This document shows, piece after piece, positions 7,223 through 15,226 of a DNA stretch of 47,541 nt. A program made the position numbers and the translations under genes. Position 1 is the first letter of the stretch, and each line of letters starts with the position of its first letter. The notes beneath the pieces are model-generated. The model ran no database searches. It was given only the letters and a program-made list of their open reading frames with translations, and was not told the origin of the DNA. The DNA is from Streptomyces phaeoluteigriseus. GTDB taxonomy: Bacteria > Actinomycetota > Actinomycetes > Streptomycetales > Streptomycetaceae. Location: contig NZ_MPOH02000015.1 of the NCBI RefSeq assembly GCF_001896135.2, forward strand, positions 928,523 through 976,063. The letters run 5' to 3'.

Positions 7223-8622
7223 TCAGGTGTCGTACTTCTGGATGCGTCGGCCGTGGCCGCGGTCCACCAGTGCGGGCAGGCGCTCGGCCAACTCCTCCAC
7301 GGTGGCGGGGACGTCGAGAGTGAGCAGCTCGCGGTCGCGCATGAGGATCCGTCCGTCGACGATCGTGGTGCGTACGTCGGAGGATCGGGCGCTGTGGACG
7401 AGGGTCGCGGCGAGGTCGTGCACGGGCTGGGTGTGCGGGCCCGTGAGGTCGACGAGGACGATGTCGGCATCCGGCCGGGGGCGATACGGCCGATGCGGTC
7501 GCCCAGGCCGACAGCCCGGGCGCTCTGCACGGTGGCGTGGTGCAGGGCTTGACGCGAGGTCAGCCAGCGGGGGTCGCCCTCGGTGGACTTCTGGATGAGC
7601 GCGGTGAGCGCCATCGACTCCCAGACGTCGAGGGAGTTGTTGGAGGCGGCACCGTCCGTGGCGAGTCCGACGGGGACGCCGATCTCGCGCAGCGCCCGGA
7701 TCGGCGTCGTGGTGGGCCAGGCGAACTTCAGGTAGCCGCGGGGCGCGCTCGCCACGGCCGTACGGCCGCGCGCGCGTGCGAGGACGGGAAGGTCGCGTTC
7801 CAGGATGCCGGTGCCGTGGGCGAGGAGGACATCGGTGTCGAGGACGCCGGTGCGTTCCAGGACCTCGATCGGGGTGACCCCGTGCCGGGCTAGGCCGGCG
7901 TCCGCCTGGGCCCGGTTCTCGGAGGCGTGCAGATGGACGGCCAGGCCGTGGTCGCGGGCGAGTTCGGCGGTCGCGGCGAGGTCGGCGTCGGTGACCGTGT
8001 AGGGGGCGTGCGGGGCGAGGGCGGTGGTGATACGGCCGTCGGCGCCGCCACGGCACCGCAGCGCGAACTCCAGCGAGGCTTCGCGGCCCGGTGCACCCTG
8101 AGAGGAGAAGTAGGCCTGTCCCAGATGGGCGCGCATGCCGCATTCCTCGACGACGGCGGCGACCGTGTCCATGTGGAAGTAGTGGTCGGCGAAGCAGGTG
8201 ACGCCGCCGCGGATCATCTCGGCGCAGGCGAGGCGGGCGCCCAGTTCGACGTCCCTCTCGGTGAGGTTGGACTCGACCGGCCAGACGACGTCGTTGAACC
8301 ACTCCTCGGTGGGCAGGTCCTCGGCGAGGCCGCGCAGGGCGACCATCGGCGCGTGCGTGTGGCAGTTGACCAGCCCCGGCATCGCGACCTGGCCGCGCGC
8401 GTCGATCCGTTCGGCGGCCGCGATCGCCGCCGCGTCGGCGGCGGTGGTGACGGCGTCGACCACTCCGTCCCGTACGACGACGGCGGCGTCCTCGCGGAAG
8501 GCGATCCGCTCCCGGTCGTCGTGCACGAGGACGGTGCAGTGGGTGATGACGAGATCGGCGGAGTCGTCCCGTTCGGGAGATGACTGCGGTGACGTCCGGG
8601 AGGGCGTCGGAGGGGGCGTCAT
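7223..8622 (-). CDS. Amidohydrolase (Atz/Trz/SAH-deaminase type), frameshifted near 7471
   Basis: The first 385 codons read cleanly: MPGLVNCHTHAPMVALRGLA (HxH metal site), HLHASEN and LLAHGTG (metal histidines) and GLATDGAASNNSLDVWE (catalytic aspartate). These are hallmarks of the ATZ/TRZ and S-adenosylhomocysteine/methylthioadenosine deaminase group. After GDRIGRIAPGR the frame breaks; the next frame continues properly as DADIVLVDLTGPHTQPVHDL and runs to RIQKYDT and a stop. One missing G (GGCCGGGATGCC expected, GGCCGGATGCC found) explains this and gives about 466 aa when repaired. It deaminates or dechlorinates a heterocyclic substrate; which one is unknown. It may be inactive, or the break may be an assembly error. 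Confidence 0.82.
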
Positions 8623-8747
8623 CGCGTCAACCTACGACGCCGTGGTCCCGTCGCGTGAGCCTTGGCGCGCACGGTGTCCGGAACCTTGCGTCCGGCCCTG
8701 CGACGGGCCTCGCCGGCCGGTCCTACGACCGCCCGCGCGGGCCGTGG

Positions 8748-10628
8748 TCACACCGCGACGGCGTGGCCCGTGACACCGGTCGGCAGTCCCACCCGCTCCC
8801 GGTGTGCCGCCAGTTCCCCGAGGAGTTCGGTGAGCCGGTCGCTGTGGCGGCGGTCGAGCCGGCCGGTGTCGTCGAGGTGGACGGCGGCTGCGGTGGTCGT
8901 GTCGACAAGTCTTTCGAGGAGGGCGGCGACCTCGTCGGTGCCCTCGGTGTGCCGGGCGAGCGCGGGCAGTTCGGCGGCCGAGAGGGCGATGGCGGCGCGA
9001 GCCTCGGAAAGTGCCCGGTAGGCCTCGCGGCGCAGCGTCCAGCGGGCGGCGCGGTCGTCGGAGCCGTCCAGTACGTGGACGAGGTAGGCGTGCGCGGCGC
9101 CCGCGGCGGACGCGAGCCGGGCGCGTACGTGCCCGCCGCGCTCCCCCGGCATCGGCAGATGCCCGACGACCAGCACGAGCGCACAGGCCAGCAGCGTCTC
9201 CCCGATCCGCCCGACGGAGGCCTGGGGCTCCCCGCCGACCATGACCAGCGACAGGACGAGGACGGTGACCACGGCCGTCTGGGCGGCGAAGTGCCGGGTG
9301 GAGACGGGTATCAGCGCCCCGCAGACGGCGACCAGCGCCACCAGCCCCTGCGGGTCGGGCAGCACGGCGGCGAAACCGGCGAAGAGCAGCGCTCCGAGGA
9401 CGGTCCCCGCGGCCCGGCACAGCACGCGTGAGACCAGCGGCCCGAGGTCGGGCTTCACCAGGAAGACGGCGGTGGCGGGCAGCCAGTACCAGTGCGTGTG
9501 CTGCCCGTACCAGTGGGAGTGGTGCAGGGCCTGGGCGATGGCGGCGCTGGCGCCGAAGCAGAGGGCGACCCGCAGCCCGTACTCCCGCCCCCCGGCCCCG
9601 AAGGCGGTCCGCAGCAGGTCACGGGCGCCGCGCCGCCGTGTGTGCAGGTCGGAGCCGCCGCCCCGGTCGAAGGCGTGGGCGGCCTGGAGCAGGGCGTCGT
9701 CGAGGGCGCGCAGCGCGGGCGCGGACCGGGCGGGCGCGGGCAGCGGCCCGGTGGCCGCGCTCTCCCGTACGGCGGCGGGCGAGGCGCGGGGTCCTTCGGC
9801 GGCCCGGCCGGTGAGGGGTTCGCCGGCCCAGGCGAGGGCGGTCGCGGCCTCGGCGAGGGGCAGGGCGGCCGCGTACTGGGCGTGTAGCCGGCGTTCGGCC
9901 GCGGAACTGGCGTAGCGCCGCAGCCGGGGCCCGGCGAGGGCGTCCTGGGCCTGGTCGAGAGCGGCGGTGAGGGCGGCGCGGCGGGCGGTGGCGTGCTCGG
10001 TGCCCGCCGCGTCGAGGAGCGCGGCGACGGCCTCGTAGACGGCGGCTACGGCCGCTCGCTCCCCGTCGAAGCGGAAGTCTCCGGCCGGCGCGCCCGGGGT
10101 GGGCAGCGCGAGCCGCAGCACGATCAGCCAGCCGGCGCCGGCGAGGAAGGCGAGGGCCCGCGCCCAGCCGCTGTCGGGCAGCGGCATCCCGGCGCCGATG
10201 GCCGCCGCGACGAGGAGCTGGGTCCCGCCCCCGGAGGCGACGGGCCCGATGGCGCTCATGCCGCCGGCCAGGAGGCCCAGGGCGGTGAGGACGAGCGTCA
10301 GAGCGACCGCGCCGACATGGTCCCCGGCGTACGTCCCGACGAGGACTCCGGCCGCCCCGGCGACCGCGGGCGCCCCGAGCCGCCGTACCGCGGTGCGGCG
10401 GCTGCCGGGTCGGTCGTTGATCCCGGCGAGCATGGCGGCGATGGCGGCGACGACCCCGAGGGAGGTGCGACCGGCGATGACGGCGATGAGCAGCAGCGGC
10501 CCCGCGGCGAGCGCGCCACGCACGACGGCGCTCCACGGGACGGGCCCCCGCTGGGCGCGCAGGGCGTGCGCGAGCCAGGGCGGCAGGGCGGGGAGTGTGC
10601 GAACGGCAACGGTGGAACGCGGGGACAC
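8748..10628 (-). CDS. FUSC family inner-membrane protein
   Basis: 626 aa from GTG 10628, which has GGAG just upstream; the frame is open to 10718 but without a ribosome site. Two blocks of about five membrane helices alternate with helical cytoplasmic regions. The first block includes WSAVVRGALAAGPLLLIAVI and the ALTLVLTALGLLAGGMSAIG stretch. The second begins GLRVALCFGASAAIAQALHH and includes HWYWLPATAVFLVKPDLGPL, typical of the FUSC/aromatic-acid-exporter (YccS, AaeB) superfamily. The C-terminal 130 residues are soluble and helical. The likely role is efflux of small aromatic or toxic compounds. It stands alone, with no membrane-fusion partner. Confidence 0.85.
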   Translation of the reverse strand: MSPRSTVAVRTLPALPPWLAHALRAQRGPVPWSAVVRGALAAGPLLLIAVIAGRTSLGVVAAIAAMLAGINDRPGSRRTAVRRLGAPAVAGAAGVLVGTYAGDHVGAVALTLVLTALGLLAGGMSAIGPVASGGGTQLLVAAAIGAGMPLPDSGWARALAFLAGAGWLIVLRLALPTPGAPAGDFRFDGERAAVAAVYEAVAALLDAAGTEHATARRAALTAALDQAQDALAGPRLRRYASSAAERRLHAQYAAALPLAEAATALAWAGEPLTGRAAEGPRASPAAVRESAATGPLPAPARSAPALRALDDALLQAAHAFDRGGGSDLHTRRRGARDLLRTAFGAGGREYGLRVALCFGASAAIAQALHHSHWYGQHTHWYWLPATAVFLVKPDLGPLVSRVLCRAAGTVLGALLFAGFAAVLPDPQGLVALVAVCGALIPVSTRHFAAQTAVVTVLVLSLVMVGGEPQASVGRIGETLLACALVLVVGHLPMPGERGGHVRARLASAAGAAHAYLVHVLDGSDDRAARWTLRREAYRALSEARAAIALSAAELPALARHTEGTDEVAALLERLVDTTTAAAVHLDDTGRLDRRHSDRLTELLGELAAHRERVGLPTGVTGHAVAV

Positions 10629-10812
10629 AAAGCTCCGTTCGGACGAGGGCGGGGTGTGCCTTCGGGCGACGGTGGCCGGGGCTGGTGCTCGGGCTGTGTC
10701 TCCACGGTACGGGGCCATCTTGGAGAAGGTGGGACGGCCGCGTTTCGGGAAGGTGACACCTGGCCGATCCGGGGTTCTTTATGAACGCAACTGCCGGGGC
10801 GGTCTCCGCGGT

Positions 10813-10910
10813 GGCCGCGCCTCCTCACGCGCGCGTGGCTGCCGAGGGCCGCGCCTCCTCACGCGCGTGGCTGCCGCGGGCCGCGGCTCCTCACGCGCGC
10901 GTGGCTTCGG
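10813..10910. repeat. Three tandem copies of a 3'-end segment, about 33 bp each
   Basis: Units of 34, 32 and 32 bp start at 10813, 10847 and 10879. Each reads GGCCGCG(C/G)CTCCTCACGC, then GCG(CG)TGGCT. The last unit holds the final codons and TGA of the nucleotidyltransferase gene on the minus strand, so the other two are extra copies of the gene end, downstream of it. Units 1 and 3 carry full CACGCGCGCGTG palindromes; unit 2 lacks one CG step. The array may serve as a terminator. Confidence 0.7.
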
Positions 10911-11658
10911 CCGCCGCCACCGTCTCCTCGAAGAGGACGCGGGCCCGGTCGAGCGCCTGCGCGACGCTGCCGTTGGCGATCTGGGCGATCTGGGCGTCGA
11001 CGTCTCGCAGTCCGGCCCGCTCCAGCAGCCTCTTCTCGTTCGTCACCCACTCCCCGCGCGCTGCGAGGACGGCGTGCCCGGCCTGCGTGGCGGCGACGGC
11101 CAGAGCGCCGGCGGCTTCCGTGCGGCGGTCCCCGTCCGCGTGGTGGGCGGCAGCGTAGGCGAGGGTGGCGTTCGCCGTGCCGTACCAGCGCTCGCACGCC
11201 GCCCGGCGGAGCTTGTCGGGGTAGGCGGCCGGGCGCGGCAGCTCTCCGTGCAGCACGCGGTTGATCGCCAGCTCGGCGACGACCAGGTAGCTCGGGATGC
11301 CCGCGAGGTGGAACAGCAGCGGTTCCACATGGAACCGGCCCTGCTCCGCCTCCGCCAGTTCGTGGGTGACGACGTCCAGGTCCCGGTAGTGGACGTCCAC
11401 CCGTCGTCCGTCGATGGTCAGCCACGCGCCGCCGTTGAAGACGCCGCCGCCCCACGCGCCGACCTCGGACACCTCGCCCTCCCAGCCGACGGCCCGGAGG
11501 CCGGCCGGGTCGAAGGTGCCCCGGTAGTAGACGGCCAGGTCCCAGTCGCTGTCGGGGCGGTGGGTGCCCTGGGCGCGGGAGCCGCCCAGGGCGACGGCGC
11601 GAACGCCGGGCAGGGCGGCCAGCCGGTCGGTGGTGGTGCGGAGGAAGGCTGCGTCCAT
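10891..11658 (-). CDS. Nucleotidyltransferase-domain protein
   Basis: 255 aa from ATG 11658, one base after the stop of the upstream gene (TGAGATG), which marks coupling. Residues about 12-45 hold the polymerase-beta-type nucleotidyltransferase motif VRAVALGGSRAQGTHRPDSDWDLAVYY: GSRAxG plus DxD for metal and NTP. A later aspartate (GRRVDVHYRDLD) fits the third acidic position. The C-terminal 120 residues are helical. Relatives include MNT/aminoglycoside-adenylyltransferase-like proteins and minimal toxin-antitoxin transferases, but no HEPN partner is present. The substrate is unknown. Its 3' end is tandemly repeated downstream. Confidence 0.85.
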   Translation of the reverse strand: MDAAFLRTTTDRLAALPGVRAVALGGSRAQGTHRPDSDWDLAVYYRGTFDPAGLRAVGWEGEVSEVGAWGGGVFNGGAWLTIDGRRVDVHYRDLDVVTHELAEAEQGRFHVEPLLFHLAGIPSYLVVAELAINRVLHGELPRPAAYPDKLRRAACERWYGTANATLAYAAAHHADGDRRTEAAGALAVAATQAGHAVLAARGEWVTNEKRLLERAGLRDVDAQIAQIANGSVAQALDRARVLFEETVAAAEATRA

Positions 11659-11659
11659 C

Positions 11660-12046
11660 TCAGAAGTCCCAGATGTTCCGGTGGCGGTGGCGGGTCGGCG
11701 GGTGGTCCAGGTCCCCGGCGACGTCGAGGAGGGCGCCGGGCGGGGCCGCTCGCAGACGGTTGCGGGCGGTCGTGCGGAAGACGGCCAGCGCGGCTCGGGC
11801 ACGCGACTCGTAGGGGCCGTCGACTCCCGCGTTCAGGGAGCGCGGGTATGTGTGGGCGGTGAAGGCGCACCGGACGGGGACGGGGCGCGGGCGGCGTCCC
11901 TCGCGCCGGGCGCGGGCCGACTCCTCGGTGCCGACACGGAGTTGGACGAGGCGGTGCCCGGACCGCAGACCCGCCCAGCGGGTCGACCAGGGGGCCGGGT
12001 GGTGGTTTCGGTGTCGGGGGCGGACGTGGTGGACGGTGCGGGACAT
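11660..12046 (-). CDS. Arg/His-rich hypothetical protein
   Basis: 128 aa. GGGAGG six bases before ATG 12046 makes the start convincing. It begins MSRTVHHVRPRHRNHHPAPW, has a central GLRSGHRLVQLRVGTEESAR and ends PPTRHRHRNIWDF. Many arginines and histidines and the ending PxRHRHxxxW recall a family of Streptomyces hypotheticals with the same start (MSRTVHHV) and end. It may bind nucleic acid because of its charge, but no fold is recognised. It is the first gene of a two-gene operon with the nucleotidyltransferase. Confidence 0.68.
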   Translation of the reverse strand: MSRTVHHVRPRHRNHHPAPWSTRWAGLRSGHRLVQLRVGTEESARARREGRRPRPVPVRCAFTAHTYPRSLNAGVDGPYESRARAALAVFRTTARNRLRAAPPGALLDVAGDLDHPPTRHRHRNIWDF

Positions 12047-12282
12047 GGCGGACCTCCCGGGGCCCGCCGGGATTTCCGGCGCGGCCCGCTAGAGCTCCGC
12101 CGCCGTGAAACGGCTCGGATGATGTTTGGTGCGCATGGGAGGAAGGGTGCCTCCGCGGCCCGCGCTCGTCCAGCGGTTAATCGCGGCGGGGACCGGGCGG
12201 GGCGAGGCGAGGGCGATTGTCAGTGGGGCGCGCTTCAATGGGAGGCGTCGTCACGGAGAGTCACGACGGAAGGGACACGGGG

Positions 12283-12735
12283 ATGGGGACTGTGAGGTTC
12301 GCGGAGGACGAGCGGCGGTACGTGTCGTTGGCCGGACTGAGGATGCGGGGCTGGACGGGAGCGCTGGTGCACCGGCTCCTGGGCCCGCCGGACCGGATCA
12401 GCGTGGATCCCCGGGCGCGGGCCGCGCCCCAGGTGCGTCTGTATCGCGTGGAGCGGGTGGAGGCGGCGGAGCGCGGCGAGGAGTTCCGGCACGGGCACAC
12501 ACGACGGATACGCGGCGCGGCACCGGCCGGAGGTCGGGAAGCGCTGGACGACCCGGATATCCCGGGGGTCCCGGTGGTCCCGGGGGTCCCGGGGGTCCCA
12601 GGTGGCCCAGGTGGCCCAGGTGGCCCAGGTGGCCCAGGTGGCCCAGGTGGCCCAGGTGGCCCAGGTTGCCAAGTCATCCCGGACCTCCCGGATGTCCTGG
12701 GTGTCCCGGATGTCCCGGGGGCAGAGGGGCCGTGA
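12283..12735 (+). CDS. Hypothetical protein with (P-X-X)19 collagen-like tail
   Basis: 150 aa from ATG 12283 (GAAGGGA upstream); GTG 12217 is an alternative. Residues 8-75 (RRYVSLAGLRMRGWTGALVH, LLGPPDRISVDPRARAAPQV, RLYRVERVEAAE) resemble a small domain I remember at the N-terminus of other Streptomyces proteins (ARGWTPALVRDLLGEPD...NPHYRSAAPMRLYLxxRVxxAE). It looks like a helix-turn-helix without firm annotation. From about residue 90 the protein is 19 Pro-X-X triplets encoded by 9-bp units (12552-12722), seven identical PGG in the middle. The tail may be a recent minisatellite expansion over a shorter gene. Confidence 0.6.
   Translation: MGTVRFAEDERRYVSLAGLRMRGWTGALVHRLLGPPDRISVDPRARAAPQVRLYRVERVEAAERGEEFRHGHTRRIRGAAPAGGREALDDPDIPGVPVVPGVPGVPGGPGGPGGPGGPGGPGGPGGPGCQVIPDLPDVLGVPDVPGAEGP
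12552..12722. repeat. 9-bp minisatellite, 19 units
   Basis: Nineteen consecutive 9-bp units keep phase. First come CCCGGATAT, CCCGGGGGT, CCCGGTGGT, CCCGGGGGT, CCCGGGGGT. Then seven CCCAGGTGG, then CCCAGGTTG, CCAAGTCAT, CCCGGACCT, CCCGGATGT, CCTGGGTGT, CCCGGATGT, CCCGGGGGC. Identical units in the centre and diverged ones at the edges indicate recent expansion in the middle. The array lies at the 3' end of the gene starting at 12283. Confidence 0.9.
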
Positions 12736-12740
12736 GTCGG

Positions 12741-13090
12741 TCAGTCCCGGCCCGCGCTCCAGGTTCGCCGCTTCGGAACCGGCTTCGCCAGGCTGCCCCG
12801 CCCGGCCGTCCGCAGGCCCATCGCCACGAGTGCCTCCACCAGCTTCACTGCCGCGGCCACCCGTCGACGACCGGGAGGCCCAGTTCCTCCCCCAGCGTGC
12901 GCTGAGTCCCGTCATCCCGGCGCAGCCGAGGACGAGGACTTCGGCGTTGGGCAGCCGAGGACGAGGACTTCGGCGCCAGGCAGCCGAGGGCGAGGACTTC
13001 GGCGTTGGGCAGCCGAGGACGAGGACTTCGGCGCCGGCGTCCCGGGCCCGGTCGGCTGCGGCGAGGAAGGCAGCGACCCTGCGACGGGAG
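12741..13090 (-). pseudogene. Asp/Glu/hydantoin racemase C-terminal remnant
   Basis: The minus strand reads RVAAFLAAADRARDAGAEVL then VLGC. After an inserted 87 bp it repeats NAEVLVLGCAGMTGLSA, then with one frame change LGEELGLPVVDG, then after another VAAAVKLVEALVAMGLRTAG and WSAGRD with a stop at 12741. This is the C-terminal half of the HyuE/allantoin-racemase family (GAEVLVLGCAGM...LGLPVVDGVAAAVKLVEALV), where the LGC cysteine is catalytic. The N-terminal half is missing and at least two frameshifts are present. The 87-bp insert comes from a 29-bp tandem repeat. The gene is dead. Confidence 0.78.
12923..13038. repeat. 29-bp tandem repeat, four units
   Basis: Four 29-bp units begin CAGCCGAGGACGAGGACTTC and end alternately GGCGTTGGG and GGCGCCAGG/GGCGCCGGC. 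The alternation suggests that a 58-bp pair was duplicated. On the minus strand each unit encodes the racemase motif AEVLVLGC in one frame. Three extra units add 87 bp, so the racemase frame before and after the array is the same. Boundaries are within a few bases. Confidence 0.85.
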
Positions 13091-13119
13091 CAGCTCGCCA
13101 GCCGCGCCCGGCGCCGGGT

Positions 13120-13234
13120 CAAGGGATCATCTCCGGCGTACTGCGCCCCGGCGACCGGCTCGTCGAACGCGAGCCGGCCGAGCGGTTCGGCGTCTCCCGC
13201 GTCCCGGTCCGTGAGGCCATCCGCGCACGGGGCG
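13120..13234 (+). pseudogene. GntR-family regulator N-terminal fragment
   Basis: In one plus-strand frame 13126-13230 encodes IISGVLRPGDRLVEREPAER then FGVSRVPVREAIRA. This is the winged helix of a FadR-type GntR regulator (IxSGxLxPGxRLxExELAExxGVSRxPVREAL). The usual ELAER is EPAER, which would break the helix. There is no start codon in place, and the frame ends at the 3' end of the uracil-DNA glycosylase gene. With the racemase fragment beside it, this is what remains of a former regulator-plus-racemase locus. Confidence 0.7.
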
Positions 13235-13240
13235 GGCCGG

Positions 13241-13951
13241 TCAGCCCAGTCCCGCTGCCCTCGCCGCCGTGCGCAGCACCTCCCGCAGCATCTCCGGGGT
13301 GAGGCGCCCGGTGAAGGTGTTGCGCTGGCTGACGTGGAAGCAGCCGAAGAGGTCCAGGCCGTCGAGCGGCACCCGCACCCCGTGCGCGAAGGCCGGCCGG
13401 GGCCGGGGCACGGTCCAGCCCGCTTCGGTGAACGCGGGCAGCGCGGCCTGCCAGCCGAACGCCCCCAGCACGACGGCCGCCCGCAGCGTGGGACGCAGCA
13501 GCCGCAGCTCCTGGACCAGCCAGGGCCGACAGGTGTCCCGCTCCCGCGGGGTCGGCTTGTTCGCCGGAGGCGCGCAGTGCACGGGTGAGGTGATCCGCAC
13601 ACCGTGCAGGGCGAGACCGTCGTCGGCGGACACGGAGGTCGGCTGCGAGGCGAGCCCGACGTCGTACAGCGCCTGGTACAGCACGTCGCCGGAACGGTCG
13701 CCCGTGAACATGCGCCCCGTGCGATTCCCGCCGTGCGCGGCCGGGGCCAGCCCCACGATCAGCAAGCGCGCATCGGGCGGACCGAACCCCGGCACCGGCC
13801 GCCCCCAGTACGTCCAGTCGGCGAAGGCCGCCCGCTTCGTACGGGCCACCTCCTCCCGCCACTCGACCAGCCGGGGACAGGCCCGGCACCCCGCGACCCG
13901 CCGGTCCAGGGCGGGAAGCGGGGTCGGGTCCAGAGGTTCGTCGGCGTCCAT
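13241..13951 (-). CDS. Uracil-DNA glycosylase, family 5 (UdgB-like)
   Basis: 236 aa. CRACPRL near residue 22, with later cysteines (SPVHCAPPANKPTPRERDTC), fits the iron-sulfur cluster of family 4/5 enzymes. GLAPAAHGGNRTGRMFTGD is the family 5 motif A, which lacks the polar catalytic residue of other families. CFHVSQRNTFTGRLTPEML is the C-terminal H-S-x-x-N motif region. It removes uracil, hypoxanthine and other deaminated bases from DNA, which is useful in a G+C-rich genome with frequent cytosine deamination. It is complete, ATG started, and stands alone. Confidence 0.9.
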   Translation of the reverse strand: MDADEPLDPTPLPALDRRVAGCRACPRLVEWREEVARTKRAAFADWTYWGRPVPGFGPPDARLLIVGLAPAAHGGNRTGRMFTGDRSGDVLYQALYDVGLASQPTSVSADDGLALHGVRITSPVHCAPPANKPTPRERDTCRPWLVQELRLLRPTLRAAVVLGAFGWQAALPAFTEAGWTVPRPRPAFAHGVRVPLDGLDLFGCFHVSQRNTFTGRLTPEMLREVLRTAARAAGLG

Positions 13952-13995
13952 GGGTCCACGGTAGGGCGGGGCACCGAGGTCACGGGATCAGACCG

Positions 13996-14463
13996 TCACG
14001 GCGTGCGCCGCACCAGCCGCGCCAGGTCCTTCACGGAGTCGCGTCGGGCCCAGGCGATGAGGCCCAGCGGGACCAGCAGGATGAGCGGCGTCGCCGCGTT
14101 CTGCCCGTCGAAGGCGACGATCGTCACGACGAACGCCCCCACCATGAGCGCCCCCAGCGACACCGCGGCCACCGACCGGAGCACCGGGACCAGCAGGGCG
14201 ACCGCGCCCGCCAGTTCCAGGACGCCGATCGCGTACATGCCGGTGTCGCCCCAGCCCAGCTTGTCGAAGCCCTCGGCCGCCGACGGGTGGGCGATCAGCT
14301 TCGGCAGTGCGCTGGCGATCCCGTAGAAGAGGGCGAGCAGCACCTCCAGCCCGCGCAGTGCGATGCGGGCCCGCCGGCGCCCGGCGGTCGGCGTCTCGGA
14401 ACCGGCCGAGGCGGCGGAGGGGGCGGAAGAGGCGGAGGGGAGGGGTGCCGTGATCTCGGCCAT
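13996..14463 (-). CDS. DoxX family membrane protein
   Basis: 155 aa from ATG 14463 with AGGAG six bases upstream; the ORF extends 23 codons further without support. After a Ser/Pro/Ala-rich N-terminus come four membrane helices: RGLEVLLALFYGIASALPKL, then GWGDTGMYAIGVLELAGAVALLVPVL, VAAVSLGALMVGAFVVTIVAF and AATPLILLVPLGLIAWARR. The pattern and length fit DoxX/DoxD-like proteins, thought to take part in redox or respiratory membrane chemistry. No operon partner is visible; the methyltransferase gene upstream on the same strand ends 85 bp away. Confidence 0.82.
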   Translation of the reverse strand: MAEITAPLPSASSAPSAASAGSETPTAGRRRARIALRGLEVLLALFYGIASALPKLIAHPSAAEGFDKLGWGDTGMYAIGVLELAGAVALLVPVLRSVAAVSLGALMVGAFVVTIVAFDGQNAATPLILLVPLGLIAWARRDSVKDLARLVRRTP

Positions 14464-14548
14464 GGGGGTCTCCTGGGTAAGCGGTCCGTTGTGCTGTCGG
14501 AGAGTCAGACCGCTCCCCCGCCGTGAACTCATCGCTTGCCGCCGCTTT

Positions 14549-15226
14549 TCATCGCTTCACCGCCCGCACCCAGATCCGGTCCTCCGTCAGATACCGGTCC
14601 ACCGTCAGCCCCGCCTCCGCCAGCGCCTCCTCGAACTGTTCCCGGGTCAGCGGCCGGGAACGGAAGGTCTGGGTCCATATCGCGTCCGGGAACACGTACT
14701 CCGCGCGCACCGAGTCGACGCCGTCGCCGACGGGTTCGGCCGACAGGATCCGGGTGGTGAAGCCGCTCGGGTCGCCCCGCTCCCGGGGCAGATCGGTGTG
14801 GTAGTCCTCGCCCTCCCGCTGGATCAGCACATACCCGCCTTCCGCCACATGCCGGACGCAGGTGCCCAGCAGGCCGCGCCGGACCTCCTCGTCCCCGGCG
14901 TGGACGAGGAACGACGCCAGCATCACCACGTCGAAGGTCTCGTCCAGGTCCAGGTCCTCGATGGGGCTGCACACCGTGCGCGCTCCTCGCACCCGGTCGA
15001 GCATCTCCGCGGACTCGTCCACCGCCGTCACCGTGAAGCCGCGCTCGAGGAGGGGGTGGGTCATGCGGCCGACGCCGCTGCCCAGCTCGAGGATGCGCGC
15101 GCCCGCGGGCACGGCGGCGGTGATGATGTCGGGTTCGTCGCCCACCGGAAGGCGGCTGTACAGCTCGACCGCACAGCCGTCCGGGGTGATGGCGCCGGGC
15201 CCCGTGCCCTGGTATCCCTCTCGCAT
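14549..15226 (-). CDS. Class I SAM-dependent methyltransferase
   Basis: 225 aa from ATG 15226, chosen because GAGG lies six bases upstream; an ATG four codons earlier is the alternative. ARILELGSGVGRMTHPLLERG is motif I (glycine-rich SAM loop), FTVTAVDESAEML supplies the acidic ribose contact, and FDVVMLASFLVHAG is motif IV. The C-terminus (RPLTREQFEEALAEAGLTVD, RIWVRAVKR) is the usual closing strand pair. The substrate is not predictable. Upstream codons up to 15667 belong to an open frame over the DUF6343 gene on the other strand and look non-coding. Confidence 0.85.
   Translation of the reverse strand: MREGYQGTGPGAITPDGCAVELYSRLPVGDEPDIITAAVPAGARILELGSGVGRMTHPLLERGFTVTAVDESAEMLDRVRGARTVCSPIEDLDLDETFDVVMLASFLVHAGDEEVRRGLLGTCVRHVAEGGYVLIQREGEDYHTDLPRERGDPSGFTTRILSAEPVGDGVDSVRAEYVFPDAIWTQTFRSRPLTREQFEEALAEAGLTVDRYLTEDRIWVRAVKR

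Noticed and set aside
10891..12046. Nucleotidyltransferase pair as a MNT/HEPN toxin-antitoxin system
   Set aside because: The partner has no HEPN motif (RxxxxxH in a helical bundle) and is simply Arg/His rich. Two-gene coupling alone is not enough.
12552..13038. Tandem repeats as a possible CRISPR array
   Set aside because: The 9-bp and 29-bp units are directly adjacent without unique spacers, and there are no cas genes.
12235..13602. Long minus-strand frame (455 codons) over the minisatellite and racemase remnant
   Set aside because: It crosses the uracil-DNA glycosylase gene out of frame and reads the 9-bp array as WAT repeats. Only the short racemase part has homology.
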